The notes beneath the pieces are model-generated. The model did not search any database. It was not told where the DNA came from and was given only the letters and a program-made list of their open reading frames with translations. 64,000 nucleotides of DNA from Chrysemys picta bellii (lineage: Eukaryota; Chordata; Testudines; Emydidae). Both the position numbers and the translations under genes were made by a program. The stretch lies in NCBI RefSeq assembly GCF_011386835.1, contig NC_088791.1, forward strand, positions 52,409,498 to 52,473,497, given 5' to 3'. Shown piece after piece: positions 46,275 through 57,329 of this stretch (position 1 is its first letter; each line of letters starts with the position of its first letter).

Positions 46275-47126
46275 GCTGAACCTGCCCCTGTTTCTTTACC
46301 CACTTACTGTTGACTATCCTCTACAGCTACATACCCCATTCCCCCCCCCTTCCAACACACGTTTAAAAATAAAATAAATGCAACTTTGTTAATGAACACC
46401 GTTTTCTTTATTACGGATTTCGCGGTAAAGTTTTGAAACTGGGACGCAGACTGTGGTGGGGAGCGGGCGTAGTGATGGAAAGAACACTTCTAAACTCAAG
46501 GAATGACAGGCTCCTGCTCCTAGAGAGGTCTGCAGTGGTGGACTGGTTGTTTCAACGGAGCCTGCCACCCCTCCTTTTCAGGACTCTGTGTGTGGGGGCT
46601 ATGTGACTTTGTGGCGGGGGAGAATGGTTACAGATCCCCTGCTGTGTGGCTCTGTGATCCAGGATAAGGACCGCAGCATAAGATCTCTATCCGCCCTCCC
46701 CCACCACAAAGTCGCATGCCCCCCCCACACACAGAACATGAAAACCACCTCCCAGACTGACCAGGGTGCTTAGTGACTGCAATGTGTGTGTGACCTTCTG
46801 CTGAACCTGCCCCCGTGTCTGTACCCTGGGAAAGGTGACTGTCCTCTCCAATTACCAACCCCCTTCAAACACACTCTCCCCTAAAAGAACATGATGGAAA
46901 CAGTAATTAACAGAAACGTATATTTTATTAGCAACTACACAGTTAGGGGATGAAACTGGGACGGGGGCTTGGGTGAGGCGGGAAGGAAAGGACTTATAAA
47001 ATTTTGGGGAATGAGAGCCTTCTGGTACTTAAGCAGTCTGCAGGGGTGGAGTCTGCCACCCCTCCTTCTTGGGACTTTGGGTGTGGGGGGTATGGGAGTT
47101 TGTGGCGGGGGAGGGCGGTTAGAGAC
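46275..47126. repeat. Internal duplication inside Harbinger copy 1
   Basis: A segment starting ctgaacctgcccctgttt at 46275 recurs as ctgaacctgcccccgtgt at 46801. Its far part, gcctgccacccctcctt then tttgtggcgggggag (46560-46622), recurs at 47050-47114. An inverted pair, gactttgtggcgggggag (46605) and ctcccccaccacaaagtc (46694-46711), also sits between them. Confidence 0.7.
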
Positions 47127-49015
47127 AGACTGCTCTGTCCTCCTGCCTCCGGTCCTGCAGAACATCCACAAGACACCGGAGCGTGTCCGTTTGCTCCCTC
47201 ATTAGTCCAAGCAGCGTTTGAGTCGCCTGCTGGTCTTCCTGCCGCCACCTCTCTTCCCGTTTGCTGTGTGCTCGCTGGTATTGCGACATGTTCTCCCTCC
47301 ACTGGGTCTGCTGGGCCGCATCGGCTCGGGAGCAGCCCATAAGTTCTGAGAACATGTTGTCCCGTGTCCTTTTCTTTCTCCGCCTAATCTGCGCCAGCCT
47401 CTGCGAGGGGGATGCCAGGGTAGGTCGGGAGACAGTCGCAGCTGTGGGATGGGAAAAAGGGAGTGAATTCCTCTCAAAGATAATTTTTTGTGAACAATGA
47501 ACATAGTCTTTCTCTGTGAGCAAGACCATGTACAGCACCTATCACATGTGCACTCAAGACAAGGTCAAATTTTCGGCCTTCGCATTCAGTGCCTGGGGTC
47601 TTGCAGTGGAGATCAGACAAGCGGGGCAGGACAGCGGAATTCGGGTAGAAGGCTGACATGGTAAGCCGTAGACTTTTGGCTGCTTAAAACTTAAATTAGA
47701 GCAGTGCCCTCCTTTCACGTTCAAAGCAATGTTCCTATCGTTGGGCGGTTCCTGCTGCCGGCAATCCGGCAAGCATGAACTCTGCCCCGTCCCACCCCCT
47801 CGCGGCTGTCGCCGGGAAAGATCCCTGTATGCTGCCCCTCTCCTGCCTCCACCGCATGGCGGTAAACCACCGGTGACATTCTGTAAAGGAACAGGCAAGC
47901 GGTCCCAATAGTACTATTCCCCTAATTCTAAGCAGGTCACCATGAGCGACATCACTCTGCTGAGAATTTCTGAGACCGAGAAAGAACGTATGCTGCGTGA
48001 AAGCCAGCAAAAACCAGGGCTGTATGCGCCATGCTCTGCAAGGCAATGATCCCAGAGTACTTGATGATAGCCTGGCGAGGAAAAGTTTCCTACCACGGAG
48101 GACACAATAAGGCCGCTCTCCCCAGGAACCTCATGCAAAGGCTTTCCAATTACCTCCAGGAGAGCTTCATGGAGATGTCCCATGAGGATTTCAGCTCTAT
48201 CCCCAGACATATAGACCTTCTTTTCCAGTAGCTGCACTGGCAAGGACTAAAAAGTAGAGCGCCTAGGGCAAACTAATCATGATAAACCGTACATTGTTAG
48301 ATTCTTTTGCAGTGGTTGCACTGCCAAGGATTAAAACGTTAAGCACCTAGGGCAAACAAATCATGAAAAACCCATTGTTAATATTCCTGTTCTGTTCAAA
48401 ATAAATGTTTACATGTTTAAAACACTTACCGACTGATCCTTCCCCTGATTCAGGGTCTGGGTTAACGCCTGGGGACGGTTGGTAGGGGATCTCTGTCAGG
48501 GTGATGAAGAGATCCTGGCTGTCTGGGAAATCAGCGTTGTAAGCGCTGTTGACTGCCTCGTCCTCCTCCTCACCTTCCTCATCTTCCCCGTCCGCTAACA
48601 TCTCCGAGGAAGCGGCCGTTGACAATATCCCATCCTCTGAGTCCACGGTCAGTGGTGGGGTAGTGGTGGCGGCCGCACGTAGAATGGAATGCAGTGCCTC
48701 GTAGAAATGGCATGTCTGGGGCTGGGATCCGGAGCGTCCGTTTGACTCTTTGGTCTTCTGGTACGCTTGTCTCAGCTCCTTGATTTTCACGCGGCACTGC
48801 GTTGCATCCCGGCTGTATCCTCTCTCTGTCATGGCTTTTGAGATCTTCTCGTAGATCTTTGCATTCCGTCTTTTCGATCGCAGCTCCGAAAGCACGGACT
48901 AATCGCCCCACACAGCAATCAGATCCAAGACTTCCCGATCAGTCCATGCTGGGGCCCTCTTTCTATTCTGAGATTGCATGGTCACCTCTGCTGGAGAACT
49001 CTGCATCGTTGCCAG
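47119..49015 (-). pseudogene. Myb/SANT-like Harbinger partner, exon 1 carries a stop
   Basis: Two exons on the minus strand. Exon 1 runs to a GTAAG donor after 48430. Exon 2 starts at 47441 after a CCCACAG acceptor and ends at 47119. The join is in phase, as in copy 2. Exon 1 carries the trihelix-type Myb region (APAWTDREVLDLIAVWGD through RVKIKELRQAYQKTKE), interrupted by TAG at about 48899-48901, just after VWGD, where copy 2 has Glu. An acidic stretch follows (GEDEEGEEEDE). Exon 2 has the basic RRRKKRTRDNMFSELM motif and a coiled-coil-like C-terminus. Expected role in the family: binds element ends and brings transposase to them. A single nonsense codon breaks it. Confidence 0.8.
47942..48231 (+). 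pseudogene. Third Harbinger ORF, BEN-like, frameshifted
   Basis: Co-linear with the intact 96-residue ORF at 52670-52960. It begins MSDITLLRIS, then loses one base near 48022 relative to copy 2 and resumes as AMIPEYLMIAWRGKVSYHGG...RHIDLLFQ to a stop at 48229-48231. It lies in the intron of the opposite-strand Myb-like gene. Confidence 0.75.
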
Positions 49016-49396
49016 TGCTGCTGAGCTCGCCACAATGTCCAAACAGGAAATGAGATTCAAACTGCCCAGACAGGAAAAGGAATTCAAATTTTCCCGGGTC
49101 TTTTCCTGTGTGGCTGGTCAGAGCATCCGAGCTCGGACTGCTGTCCAGAGCGTCAGAGTGGTGCACTGTGGGATAGCTCCTGGAGCTATTAGCGTCGATT
49201 TCCATCCACACCTACCCTAATTCGACATGGCCATGTCGAATTTAGCGCTACTCCCCTCATTGGGGAGGAGTACAGAAATCGAATTTAAGAGACCTCTATG
49301 TCGAACTAAATAGCTTTGTTGTGTTGACGGGTGCAGGGTTAATTCGATTTAACGCTGCTAAATTCGACATAACCTCCTAGTGTAGACCAGGCCTAA

Positions 49397-49550
49397 GTCA
49401 CTAAACACTTATTGTTTGTTTGTTTGTTTGTTCAAGCATATTTGTATGTGCCTTAATGGTCCCTCTTTTAAAAAAAGTTATTCCCAAACTTCCACCCCAA
49501 TGGATGACTTTTGATGATAGTGGCAATCAATGAAGAGCTCATCACCACCC
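49397..49550. repeat. Spacer between the two Harbingers with (GTTT)n
   Basis: About 150 bases of host DNA, including five or six GTTT units at about 49407-49430. Confidence 0.8.
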
Positions 49551-49940
49551 TTAGGGTATGTCTACACTACGGGATTAATCCGAATTTATATAATTCGAAT
49601 TTGGGAAACATTGTATAAAGTCGAAATGTATGCGGCCACACTAAGCACATTAATTCGGCGGTGTGTGTCCAAGTACCGGGGCTAGCGTCGATTTCTGCAG
49701 CATTGCACTGTGGGTAGCTATCCCATAGCTATCCCATAGTTCCCGCAGTCTCCCGCGCCCATTGGAATTCTGGGTTTAGATCCCAGTGTCTGATGGGACA
49801 AAAAACATCGTCGCAGGTGGTTCTCGGTACAGCCTCACCTCCTCCCTCCCTCCCTCCCTGCATGAAAGCAACGGACGGCAGACAACCATTTCGCGCCTTT
49901 TTTCCTGGGTGAACACTGCAGACTCCATACCACGGCAAGC

Positions 49941-51242
49941 ATGGAGCCTACTCAGCTCAAGACAGCAGTCATGAACATTGTAAACACCTCGCGTGTTCTC
50001 GTGGAGTTTATGCTGAGCCAGGACCAGAAAAACGAGGCGAGGAGGCAGCGGCGGCGGCAGCGCAGCGACAAGCATGATGAGGACATGGACATGGACACGG
50101 ACACAGAATTCTGTGAAACCACGGGCCCCGGTGCTTTGGAGATCATGTTGTTAATGGGGCAGGTTCTATCCATGGAACACCGATTCTGGGCAAGGGAAAC
50201 AAGCACAGACTAGTGGGACCGCATAGTGTTGCAGGTGTGGGATGATTCCCAGTGGCTGCGGAACTTTCGCATGCGTAAGAGCACTTTCATGGAACTTTGT
50301 GACTTGCTGTCCCCTGCCCTGAAACGCCAGAATACCAAGATGAGAGCAGCCCTCACAGTTGAGAAGCGCGTGGCGATAGCCCTGTGGAAGCTTGCAACGC
50401 CAGACAGCTATCGGTCAGTCGGGAATCAATTTGGAGTGGGCAAATCTACGGTGGGGGCTGCTGTGATGCAAGTAGCCAAAGCAATCACTCAGGTGCTGCT
50501 ACGAAAGTTAGTGACTCTGGGAAATGTGCAGGCCATAGTGGATGGCTTTGCTGCAATGGGATTCCCTAACTGTGGTGGGACGATAGATGGAACCCATATC
50601 CCTATCTTGGCACCGGAGCACCAAGCCACCGAGTACATAAACCGCAAGGGGTACTTTTCAATGGTGCTGCAAGCACTTGTGGATCACAAGGGACGTTTCA
50701 CCAACATCAACGCGGGCTGGGCGGGAAGGGTTCATGACGCTCGCGTCTTCAGGAACACTACTCTGTTTAAAGGGCTGCAGCAAGGGACTTACTTTCCGGA
50801 CCAGAAAATAACCGTTGGGGATGTTGAAATGCCAATAGTTATTCTTGGGGACCCAGCCTACCCCTTAATGCCATGGCTCATGAAGCCATACACAGGCAGC
50901 CTGGACAGGAGTCAGGAGCTGTTCAACTACAGGCTGAGCAAGTGCAGAATGGTGGTAGAATGTGCATTTGGCCGTTTAAAAGGTCGCTGGCGATCATTAT
51001 TGACTCGCTCTGACCTCAGCCAAAGAAATCTCCCCATTGTTATTTCTGCTTGCTGTGTGCTCCACAATCTCTGTGAAAGTAAGGGGGAGACCTTTATGGC
51101 GGGGTGGGAGGCTGAGGCAAATCGCCTGGCTGCTGATTACGCGCAGCCAGACACCAGGGCGATTAGAAGAGCACACCAGGAAGCACTGTGCATCAGAGAG
51201 GCTTTGAAAACCAGTTTCATGACTGGCCAGGCTACAGTGTGA
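49941..51242 (+). pseudogene. PIF/Harbinger DDE transposase with one in-frame stop
   Basis: A 434-codon frame from ATG 49941 to TGA 51240-51242, broken only by TAG at 50211-50213 (codon 91), where copy 1 has Trp in the WWDR motif (one base change from TGG). The triad is preserved: Asp216 (GTIDGTHIPI), Asp266 (RVHDARVF) and Glu340 (VVECAFGRLKGRW). The helix-turn-helix-like segment matches copy 1 (YRSVGNQFGVGKSTVG). The N-terminus has an Arg-rich RRQRRRQRSDKHDED stretch. An AATAAA lies at 51344-51349. One nonsense change and otherwise intact sequence suggest recent loss. Confidence 0.9.
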
Positions 51243-51343
51243 AATATCTGTTTGTTTCTCCTTCATGAAAACCTGCCCCCTTTATTGACTCATTTTCTGT
51301 AAGGAACCCACCCTCCCCCTTCCCCCAGCTTGCTTTCAAACCA

Positions 51344-51383
51344 AATAAAGTCACTATCATTTAAAAATCATTTATTCTTTATT
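51344..51383. terminator. Back-to-back polyA signals of two convergent genes
   Basis: AATAAA on the plus strand at 51344-51349 (transposase) and two on the minus strand at 51371-51376 and 51378-51383 (Myb-like gene), some 25 bases apart. Confidence 0.7.
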
Positions 51384-51454
51384 AATAGATTAGAAAAAGA
51401 GGGAGGGAACCCGGGTGGGATTTGGGAGGAGGATCAGTGGGAAGGAAAAGGCCA

Positions 51455-53637
51455 CTAAAAAAAGGTTAAAAAAATGACAGCCTTTTGCTTGGGCTGTCCA
51501 CTGGGGTGGAATGGGAAGGTGTACGGAGCCTCCCCTCCCCCCCCCCCCGGCGTTCTTACACGTCTTGGTGAGGAGGATATGGAACATGGGGAGGGGGGAG
51601 GGGGGTACAGGGGCTGTAGCGGCAGTCTGTTTTCCTGCAGCCGTTCCTGAAGCTCCACCAGACGCTGGAGCATGTCTGTTTGCTCACGCAGCAGCCCCAG
51701 CGTTGCATCCTGCCTCCTCTGATCTTCCTGCCGCCACCTCTCATCTCGAGCGTCTCTCCTCTCCTCACGTTGGTCCCTCATGTCCTCACGTTGGTCCCTC
51801 CTCTCCTCACGTTCACTGGCTTCTTTCCTATACTTTGCAACCGTTTCCTTCCACTCATTCAGATGAGCTCTGTCACTGCGGCTGGATTCCATAATTTCTG
51901 AAAACATCTCGTCTCGCGTCTTCTTTTTACGACGCCTTATCTGTGATAGCCTTCGGGATGGAGGAGGGAGGCTTGAGGAATTTGCAGCTGCTGTAGGGAG
52001 GGGAAAGAAGAGAGAATTGTTTAAAAAGATACATTTTGCAGAACAATGCTTATACTCTTTCACGGTGACCAACACTATTCACATTACATAGCACATGTGA
52101 TTTCTGTGCAAGGTCGCATTTTGCCTCTTAATACTGAGTGCCTGTGGCTTTGCTGCTAGAGATCACAGGTCCGGGCAACAGAATTTGGCTTGCATGCGGC
52201 CATGGTAAGCCATTGTCTTACGGCTTCTGCGCCCTCCTTTCCCACATAACAAGCAAAGCCCGTAGAGTGCTGCGGTTTTTCTGTTAACATTCAGCAGCAG
52301 CAGAAAACAAACTAACCACCTCCCCCCCTCCCGCCATGAATTCTCTGGGATGATCGCTGTACCCCTCCCCCCCACCGCGTGGCTGGTATCAGGGAAGATC
52401 CTTGCAGGAACCAAACTAACCCTCCCCCCCCCCCGCAACCCCCCTCCCGCCATAAATTCTCTGGGATGATCACGGTACCCCTCCCCCCACCGCGTGGCTG
52501 GTAACAGGGAAGATCCCTGCTAGCCAAACGCGAAAAGCTCAGGGCCAATTTCCCATCTGCGCTTGGCTAACTGCAGGGAAGGATTTATTTTCAGCCACAG
52601 GCAAACAGCCCAGTAGGAACGGCCACTTCTGTCCCCTTAATTAAGTTCCTGTATTTCAACCAGGTTACCATGAGTGATATCACTCTCCTGAGGATTACAC
52701 AACAAGATAAAGAACGGATGTTGCTTGAATGCCAGCAAACACCGGGACCATACGCTGCCAGGCTTTGTCAGGCAATGATACCAGATTACTTGCTGCAAGC
52801 ATGGCATGGTCAAGTGTCCTACCATGGAGGACGGAATAAGGATGCACTGCCCAGAAACCTTGTGGCAAGGCTTTTGGAGTACCTCCAGGAGAGCTTCATG
52901 GAGATGTCCCTGGAGGATTTCCGCTCCATCCCCAGACACGTTAACAGACTTTTCCAGTAGCTGAACTGACCGCGAATGCATCCCAAGTCCTCAGGGCAAA
53001 GTAATCATTAAAAACCGTTTGCTTTTAAAACAAGTTTTATATTTTAAAAGGTAAACTCACCTGAGGTCCCTTCCATGGGGTCAGGGTCTTGGATACTGGC
53101 TTGGGAGGGTTGGGAGGGTACTTCAGTCAGGCTGAGAAAAAGATCCTGGCTGTTGGGGAGAACGGAGTTCTGTGTGCTCTCTGCAAGCTCATCCTCCTCC
53201 TCCTCCTCCTCCCCCCCATCGGCAGAATCCTCAGGTGTAGCTGATGAGATTATCCCCGACCCGGAATCCACGATCACAGGTGGGGTAGTGGTGGCGGCCC
53301 CCCCTAGAATTGCATGCAGCTCGGCATAGAAGCGGCATGTCCGCGGCTCTGACCCAGAGCGACCGTTTGCCTCCTTTGTTTTTTGATAGGCTTGTCTGAG
53401 CTCCTTGACTTTCACGCGGCACTGATCTGAGTCCCTATTGTGGCCTCTCTCCATCATGCCCTTGGAGATTTTTTCAAAAGTTTTGGCATTTCGTCTTTTA
53501 GAACGAAGTTCTGCTAGCACTGAATCCTCTCCCCATACAGCGATCAGATCCAGTACCTCCCTCACGGTCCATGCTGGTGCTCTTTTTCGATTATCGGCCT
53601 GCATGGTTACCTGTGCTGATGAGCTATCTGTGGTCAC
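51455..53637 (-). CDS. Myb/SANT-like Harbinger partner protein, two exons
   Basis: Exon 1 is 53637-53061, ending G|GTGAGT. Exon 2 is 51990-51455, after CCCTACAG. The splice is in phase (exon 1 leaves one base; exon 2 supplies two) and gives about 370 residues. Copy 1 has splice sites at equivalent places with the same phase. Domains: a trihelix-type Myb fold near residues 18-85 (RAPAWTVREVLDLIAVWGED, CRVKVKELRQAYQKTKE); an acidic linker (GGEEEEEEDE); and in exon 2 a basic RRRKKKTRDEMFSEIM block and a long charged coiled coil (REERRDQRED...RWRQEDQRRQD). Family role: DNA binding at the ends and nuclear delivery of transposase. No stop in either exon. Confidence 0.85.
52670..52960 (+). CDS. Third Harbinger ORF, small BEN-like protein
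   Basis: A 96-residue intact ORF starting MSDITLLRITQQDKERMLLE and ending RHVNRLFQ. The pattern AARLCQAMIPDYLLQ, then GGRNKDALPRNLVARLLEYL, resembles the C-terminal half of a BEN domain (an alpha-helical DNA- or protein-binding fold), but the resemblance is by eye. It sits on the strand opposite to, and within, the intron of the Myb-like gene. Copy 1 keeps it in the same place with a one-base deletion. Conservation of length, strand and position between diverged copies argues for a real gene. No promoter evident; a splice acceptor-like ttcaaccag precedes the ATG region. Confidence 0.65.
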   Translation: MSDITLLRITQQDKERMLLECQQTPGPYAARLCQAMIPDYLLQAWHGQVSYHGGRNKDALPRNLVARLLEYLQESFMEMSLEDFRSIPRHVNRLFQ

Positions 53638-53988
53638 CTGTGCTCTCCACGCTGGGCAAACAGGAAATGAAATTCAAATGTTCGCGGGGCTTTTCCTGTC
53701 TACCTGGCCAGTGCATCAGAGTCCGGATTGCTGTCCAGAGCGGTCACAATGGTGCATTGTGGGATAGCTCCCGGAGGCCAATACCATCGAATTGCGGCCA
53801 CACTATCCCTAATTCGAAATGTTAAAATCGATTTTGGCGCTACTCCGCTCATCGGGGTGGAGTACAGAAATCGATTTAAAGGGCCCTTTATTTCGAAATA
53901 AATGGCGTCGTTGTGTGGACGGTTGCAGGGTAGATTCGAATTAACGCTGATAAAACCGAATTAAAGTCATAGTGTAGACCAGGCCTTA

Positions 53989-56900
53989 GACCAGAGACTC
54001 AACACTGAACTACTATACAATTCTATTATGCTTAATCGTAACAGCCATTCACAGTTTTTTTTAGGACTTCTTTCCTTCACCATATTCTAAATATTCTGTC
54101 TGAATAGACCTTGCTCATTTGTGTTTCTCCAGATTATAAACTTTTGTTTCCAAATATTTTACTTTCACAAGTTGTCATGAAGCAAACTTTGATCACAGTG
54201 CCTTCTTTTCCATTCAAACTCATTCTTTATCTCTGCTCATATCAACAGTACCTTCTTCACAGGGTTTTGTGAGGCTCAATTCCTTAAAGTTTGCAAACTG
54301 CATTCTACAGCCAGCCTATATTAGATCTGACTTCTATTTGCTCTTAACTGCTCCAGGAGCTTAGATACCTTGGCGTAGATTCTATTTAAGTTGTAATTCT
54401 CTTCCTCCCCACCCTCTTCTCAGAGTTTGCCTGTACGTTTCTATGGTGACAAAGGTCGAGTCTCGGTGATCACTTTACAATTCCAGTTAAACTGCCAATG
54501 AATTGATGTTGATTTAGTACATCATGCTTTGTACAAGTCCATAATACCAATAATTATAAAATACCACAGTATTGTTTTTATCTGATATTTAAAGTCTGCA
54601 GAGTTTTGGGGGCAACTGTACATGAGCATAAAAATTAACCTTTATTTTCCTGAATGCTACTGGAGCCTATTCATCTAATGTCCTTCTGTCCTGAGACAGA
54701 AAGATATCCTTCATTTGAAACTAGACTATGACCTCTTCTGACAGAATCTAACTGTATAGAGTGATTATTCATTACTAATGGCTGATTTGTGACCTGTAGG
54801 TGCTACCCTTCATTGGAGAGGGAGATTTTCTGAGACATAAATGGGAATTTGACACCTAACAGCCATATCTCTCTTACAATGCTCTCAAGGGCTCCAGTGG
54901 ATAGGAGCTGTAGGGGAGTACATCTGCTGCTATGCACTATCCTCTTTCAAGCCACCAAGCTCCATTGACTTAAGTGAAGCTTACAGCCTTTTTACTTCAG
55001 CAAAAATGGTGGCTGAGTGTATGCTAATTTGAAGGCACTGTATGAGTAATTTCCAAGTTACTTTTGTAAATATAGTTTATTGATTATGTGGCTGCAGATG
55101 TAAAGCTTAGCAATTTTAAAAAAATACCAAAAAGGAATTAGGAGCACAAGTCTCATTGCCTCACAATATGATTTGTGCACAGAAGTCCCTTAGCCACTTT
55201 TGAAAACCTCCCTGATACTTTCACATGAAAATGCTGCCAAAAGGTCTTAAGTACCAGTAAAGTGTCAATCTTTAATTCATTGAAGTGAAAGTATCCAGAA
55301 GATATCCTTAACTTTCCTTTTGAAAGAATGATGATATGTAAAATTGATATTGAGTTAAATTTAATCTGTACTAGAGATAATCAGACTTCAGAGTATTCAC
55401 AGGCTTACATGGGATTAGCACCTGATGGTTTGAATGGTTATTTGAACCACTTGTTTGAATCTGTAAAGCTAGACTTATTCTGCAGTGTGATCTGTGCACA
55501 TGGACCTTATGCCTTTGGACAAAAAACATACGAAAACAAGGTTTTCTCTAAGATTCCTAGTATTTCCTTTAAGGTCAGAAATACCATATGAATATCCTTT
55601 GTCATTGTACTTCTGCACTTCCATTTCTGGTCCCAGGCCTAAGTGTTCTGAGGCCCGGGCTGTTCTGAGGAGAGTAAAAACAAACTAAAAAGTGTCAATT
55701 TATTTGTGAACAAGTTCAGTAAAACATCTCAGAAAAGCTTAGTGCAAAGCTTCATATTGGTCCTCGTTTTGTTCACATTTGCCAGACTTTTATCAGTTTC
55801 ACGCTCATACCAAGATGTCCAAACCCTAAAATGCTCTCTTCTTTTAACTTTCCACCAATTATTGAAAATCTTCTTTCTCAATTGAAAGTGGTAGTTGACC
55901 AGTCCAGTCATCGAGAGTTAAATCGTTGTTATAGTTCTCATGTGATTTGAGATAAAGAAATTCAGATATTTATGAGTTTAAAAAAAAAAACTCAGTTAAG
56001 GCCTACATCAGTAAAGAAGCATTTTAATTCATGTAATTATGCAGAAAGTCATGCAAATATTTTTCATAACAGTTTCTAAATTACTTATTTTGAAAGTTCT
56101 GTATTTTAAATACGAAAAGAGAGCTTTCAAGCAGAAGTAAGGCATCTTTTGTCCTTTTTGTTTCTACAATTCAATTTGAGAGAGAAGGAAGAATACAAAA
56201 TACGTTAGGGCTGTTAATGTAGAAAGGGTACCCACTTTCCCCCTCTCATTAATAAAAGTACTCTTGAAAGTACTTATTATATTTCTTAATGTTCTCAATG
56301 TTCTACATTTTTCTATACATTGCTTAAAGCAGACTGAGTTTGAGACTTTAAAAATTACTGTTAAGTTATAAAGAAGGTATAACAAGTAGCTTCCATGTCA
56401 GGAGTGGTATCAAATAGATGTGTATGTAGAGAATTGTCTCTTGCATTTGGAACTATGCATACATACTTTCAGTTACTTACTTTTAACAGACACCTGATCC
56501 ACTAGAATCTGATTGTAAATGGAACAGCTATTCACCATTTTGAACTCTTACAAGGTTTTTTTTTTTTTTTTTTTTTTTAAAAAGAGACATTGTGCTGTTT
56601 GATATGATAAGACTTCATGTTCATATTTGGTGAATCTAAGATGTGTTCAGCTTTGTGGGTTTTTTTATTAACATAAAAGCCATTCTAATTCTTTTATAAG
56701 TGGAGAGGAGTCTCCATCCATGGATCCTGGTGTGAAGAGGGATGTATGGCTTCCATATTATGCTCCCCTCTTCTCACCTGCAATGCCAAAACCCTTCTAA
56801 GTGGATTCAAACTCCACAGGAAGGGGGAGGGCGTTGCAGATCTGCACATCAGTGGTGAAAAATCCATCCAAAACCATGGGGGCAGACTGTATAAGGCATA

Positions 56901-57180
56901 TTCTATGCTGCTTTCAGTTGTTAGCTTCTGAATTATCCCTTCCTTCAGCACCTAGCAGCACAGTGTCTACAGAAGCTATAGGGAGCCAGTGACATAGCTG
57001 ACCTCAGCATTGTTGGTAAGGCCAGTGGGGGAAAAAATTGTTCACTGCATCCCACACATCAGATTCCTGCACATCCCATGTGCAAAGAGCTGGATCAAGG
57101 ATTTGGAGGTAAGGTTAGTGAGATGATTCATTAACATATGTCCCAGACTAAACTTTCCCATGGTTGTGGTTTTATTTTGT
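53989..57180. other. AT-rich non-coding DNA, no gene seen
   Basis: Poly-A/T runs at 55980-55990 and 56556-56579. The ORFs at 55328-55688 and 56694-56992 overlap in several frames and have no motif. Confidence 0.5.
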
Positions 57181-57310
57181 GTTACCATAGCACTTAGGAG
57201 CCCCAGTCATGGACCAGGACCCCATTGTGCTAAGCACTGTACAAACACAGAACAGAAAGATGTTCCTTATTCCAAGGGAGTTACGATCTAATTATAGACA
57301 AGAGATAACA
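57181..57310. repeat. Old amniote dispersed repeat
   Basis: Contains gcacttaggagccccagtca and cattgtgctaagcactgtac. A second copy lies at 62879-63060. I recognise the phrase as a common amniote repeat but do not name its family. Confidence 0.55.
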
Positions 57311-57329
57311 GAGGGGAAAACTTGAACAT

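Larger units (their letters stand above)
44366..49393 (+). mobile_element. Autonomous-type PIF/Harbinger element, copy 1
   Basis: Inverted ends gggtatgtctacactacga and cctcctagtgtagaccaggcc; TAA at 44363-44365 and 49394-49396. The 5.03-kb element carries a transposase (+), a Myb/SANT-like gene (-) and a third small ORF (+), plus a nested hAT MITE (44637-44854). The subterminal motif gtggacagctatcccac (44524-44540) is matched in inverse by gtgggatagct (49168-49178). Confidence 0.95.
49554..53985 (+). mobile_element. Autonomous-type PIF/Harbinger element, copy 2
   Basis: Inverted ends gggtatgtctacactacggg and catagtgtagaccaggcc; TTA at 49551-49553 and 53986-53988. It is 4.43 kb with the same three-gene layout as copy 1 but clearly diverged, so it is a different subfamily rather than a local duplicate. 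The subterminal gtgggtagctatcccat (49710-49726) has its inverse at 53759-53769. Confidence 0.95.

Noticed and set aside
46588..46858. ORFs on both strands between the Harbinger genes
   Set aside because: Fall within the duplicated and inverted non-coding block of copy 1 and are absent from copy 2.
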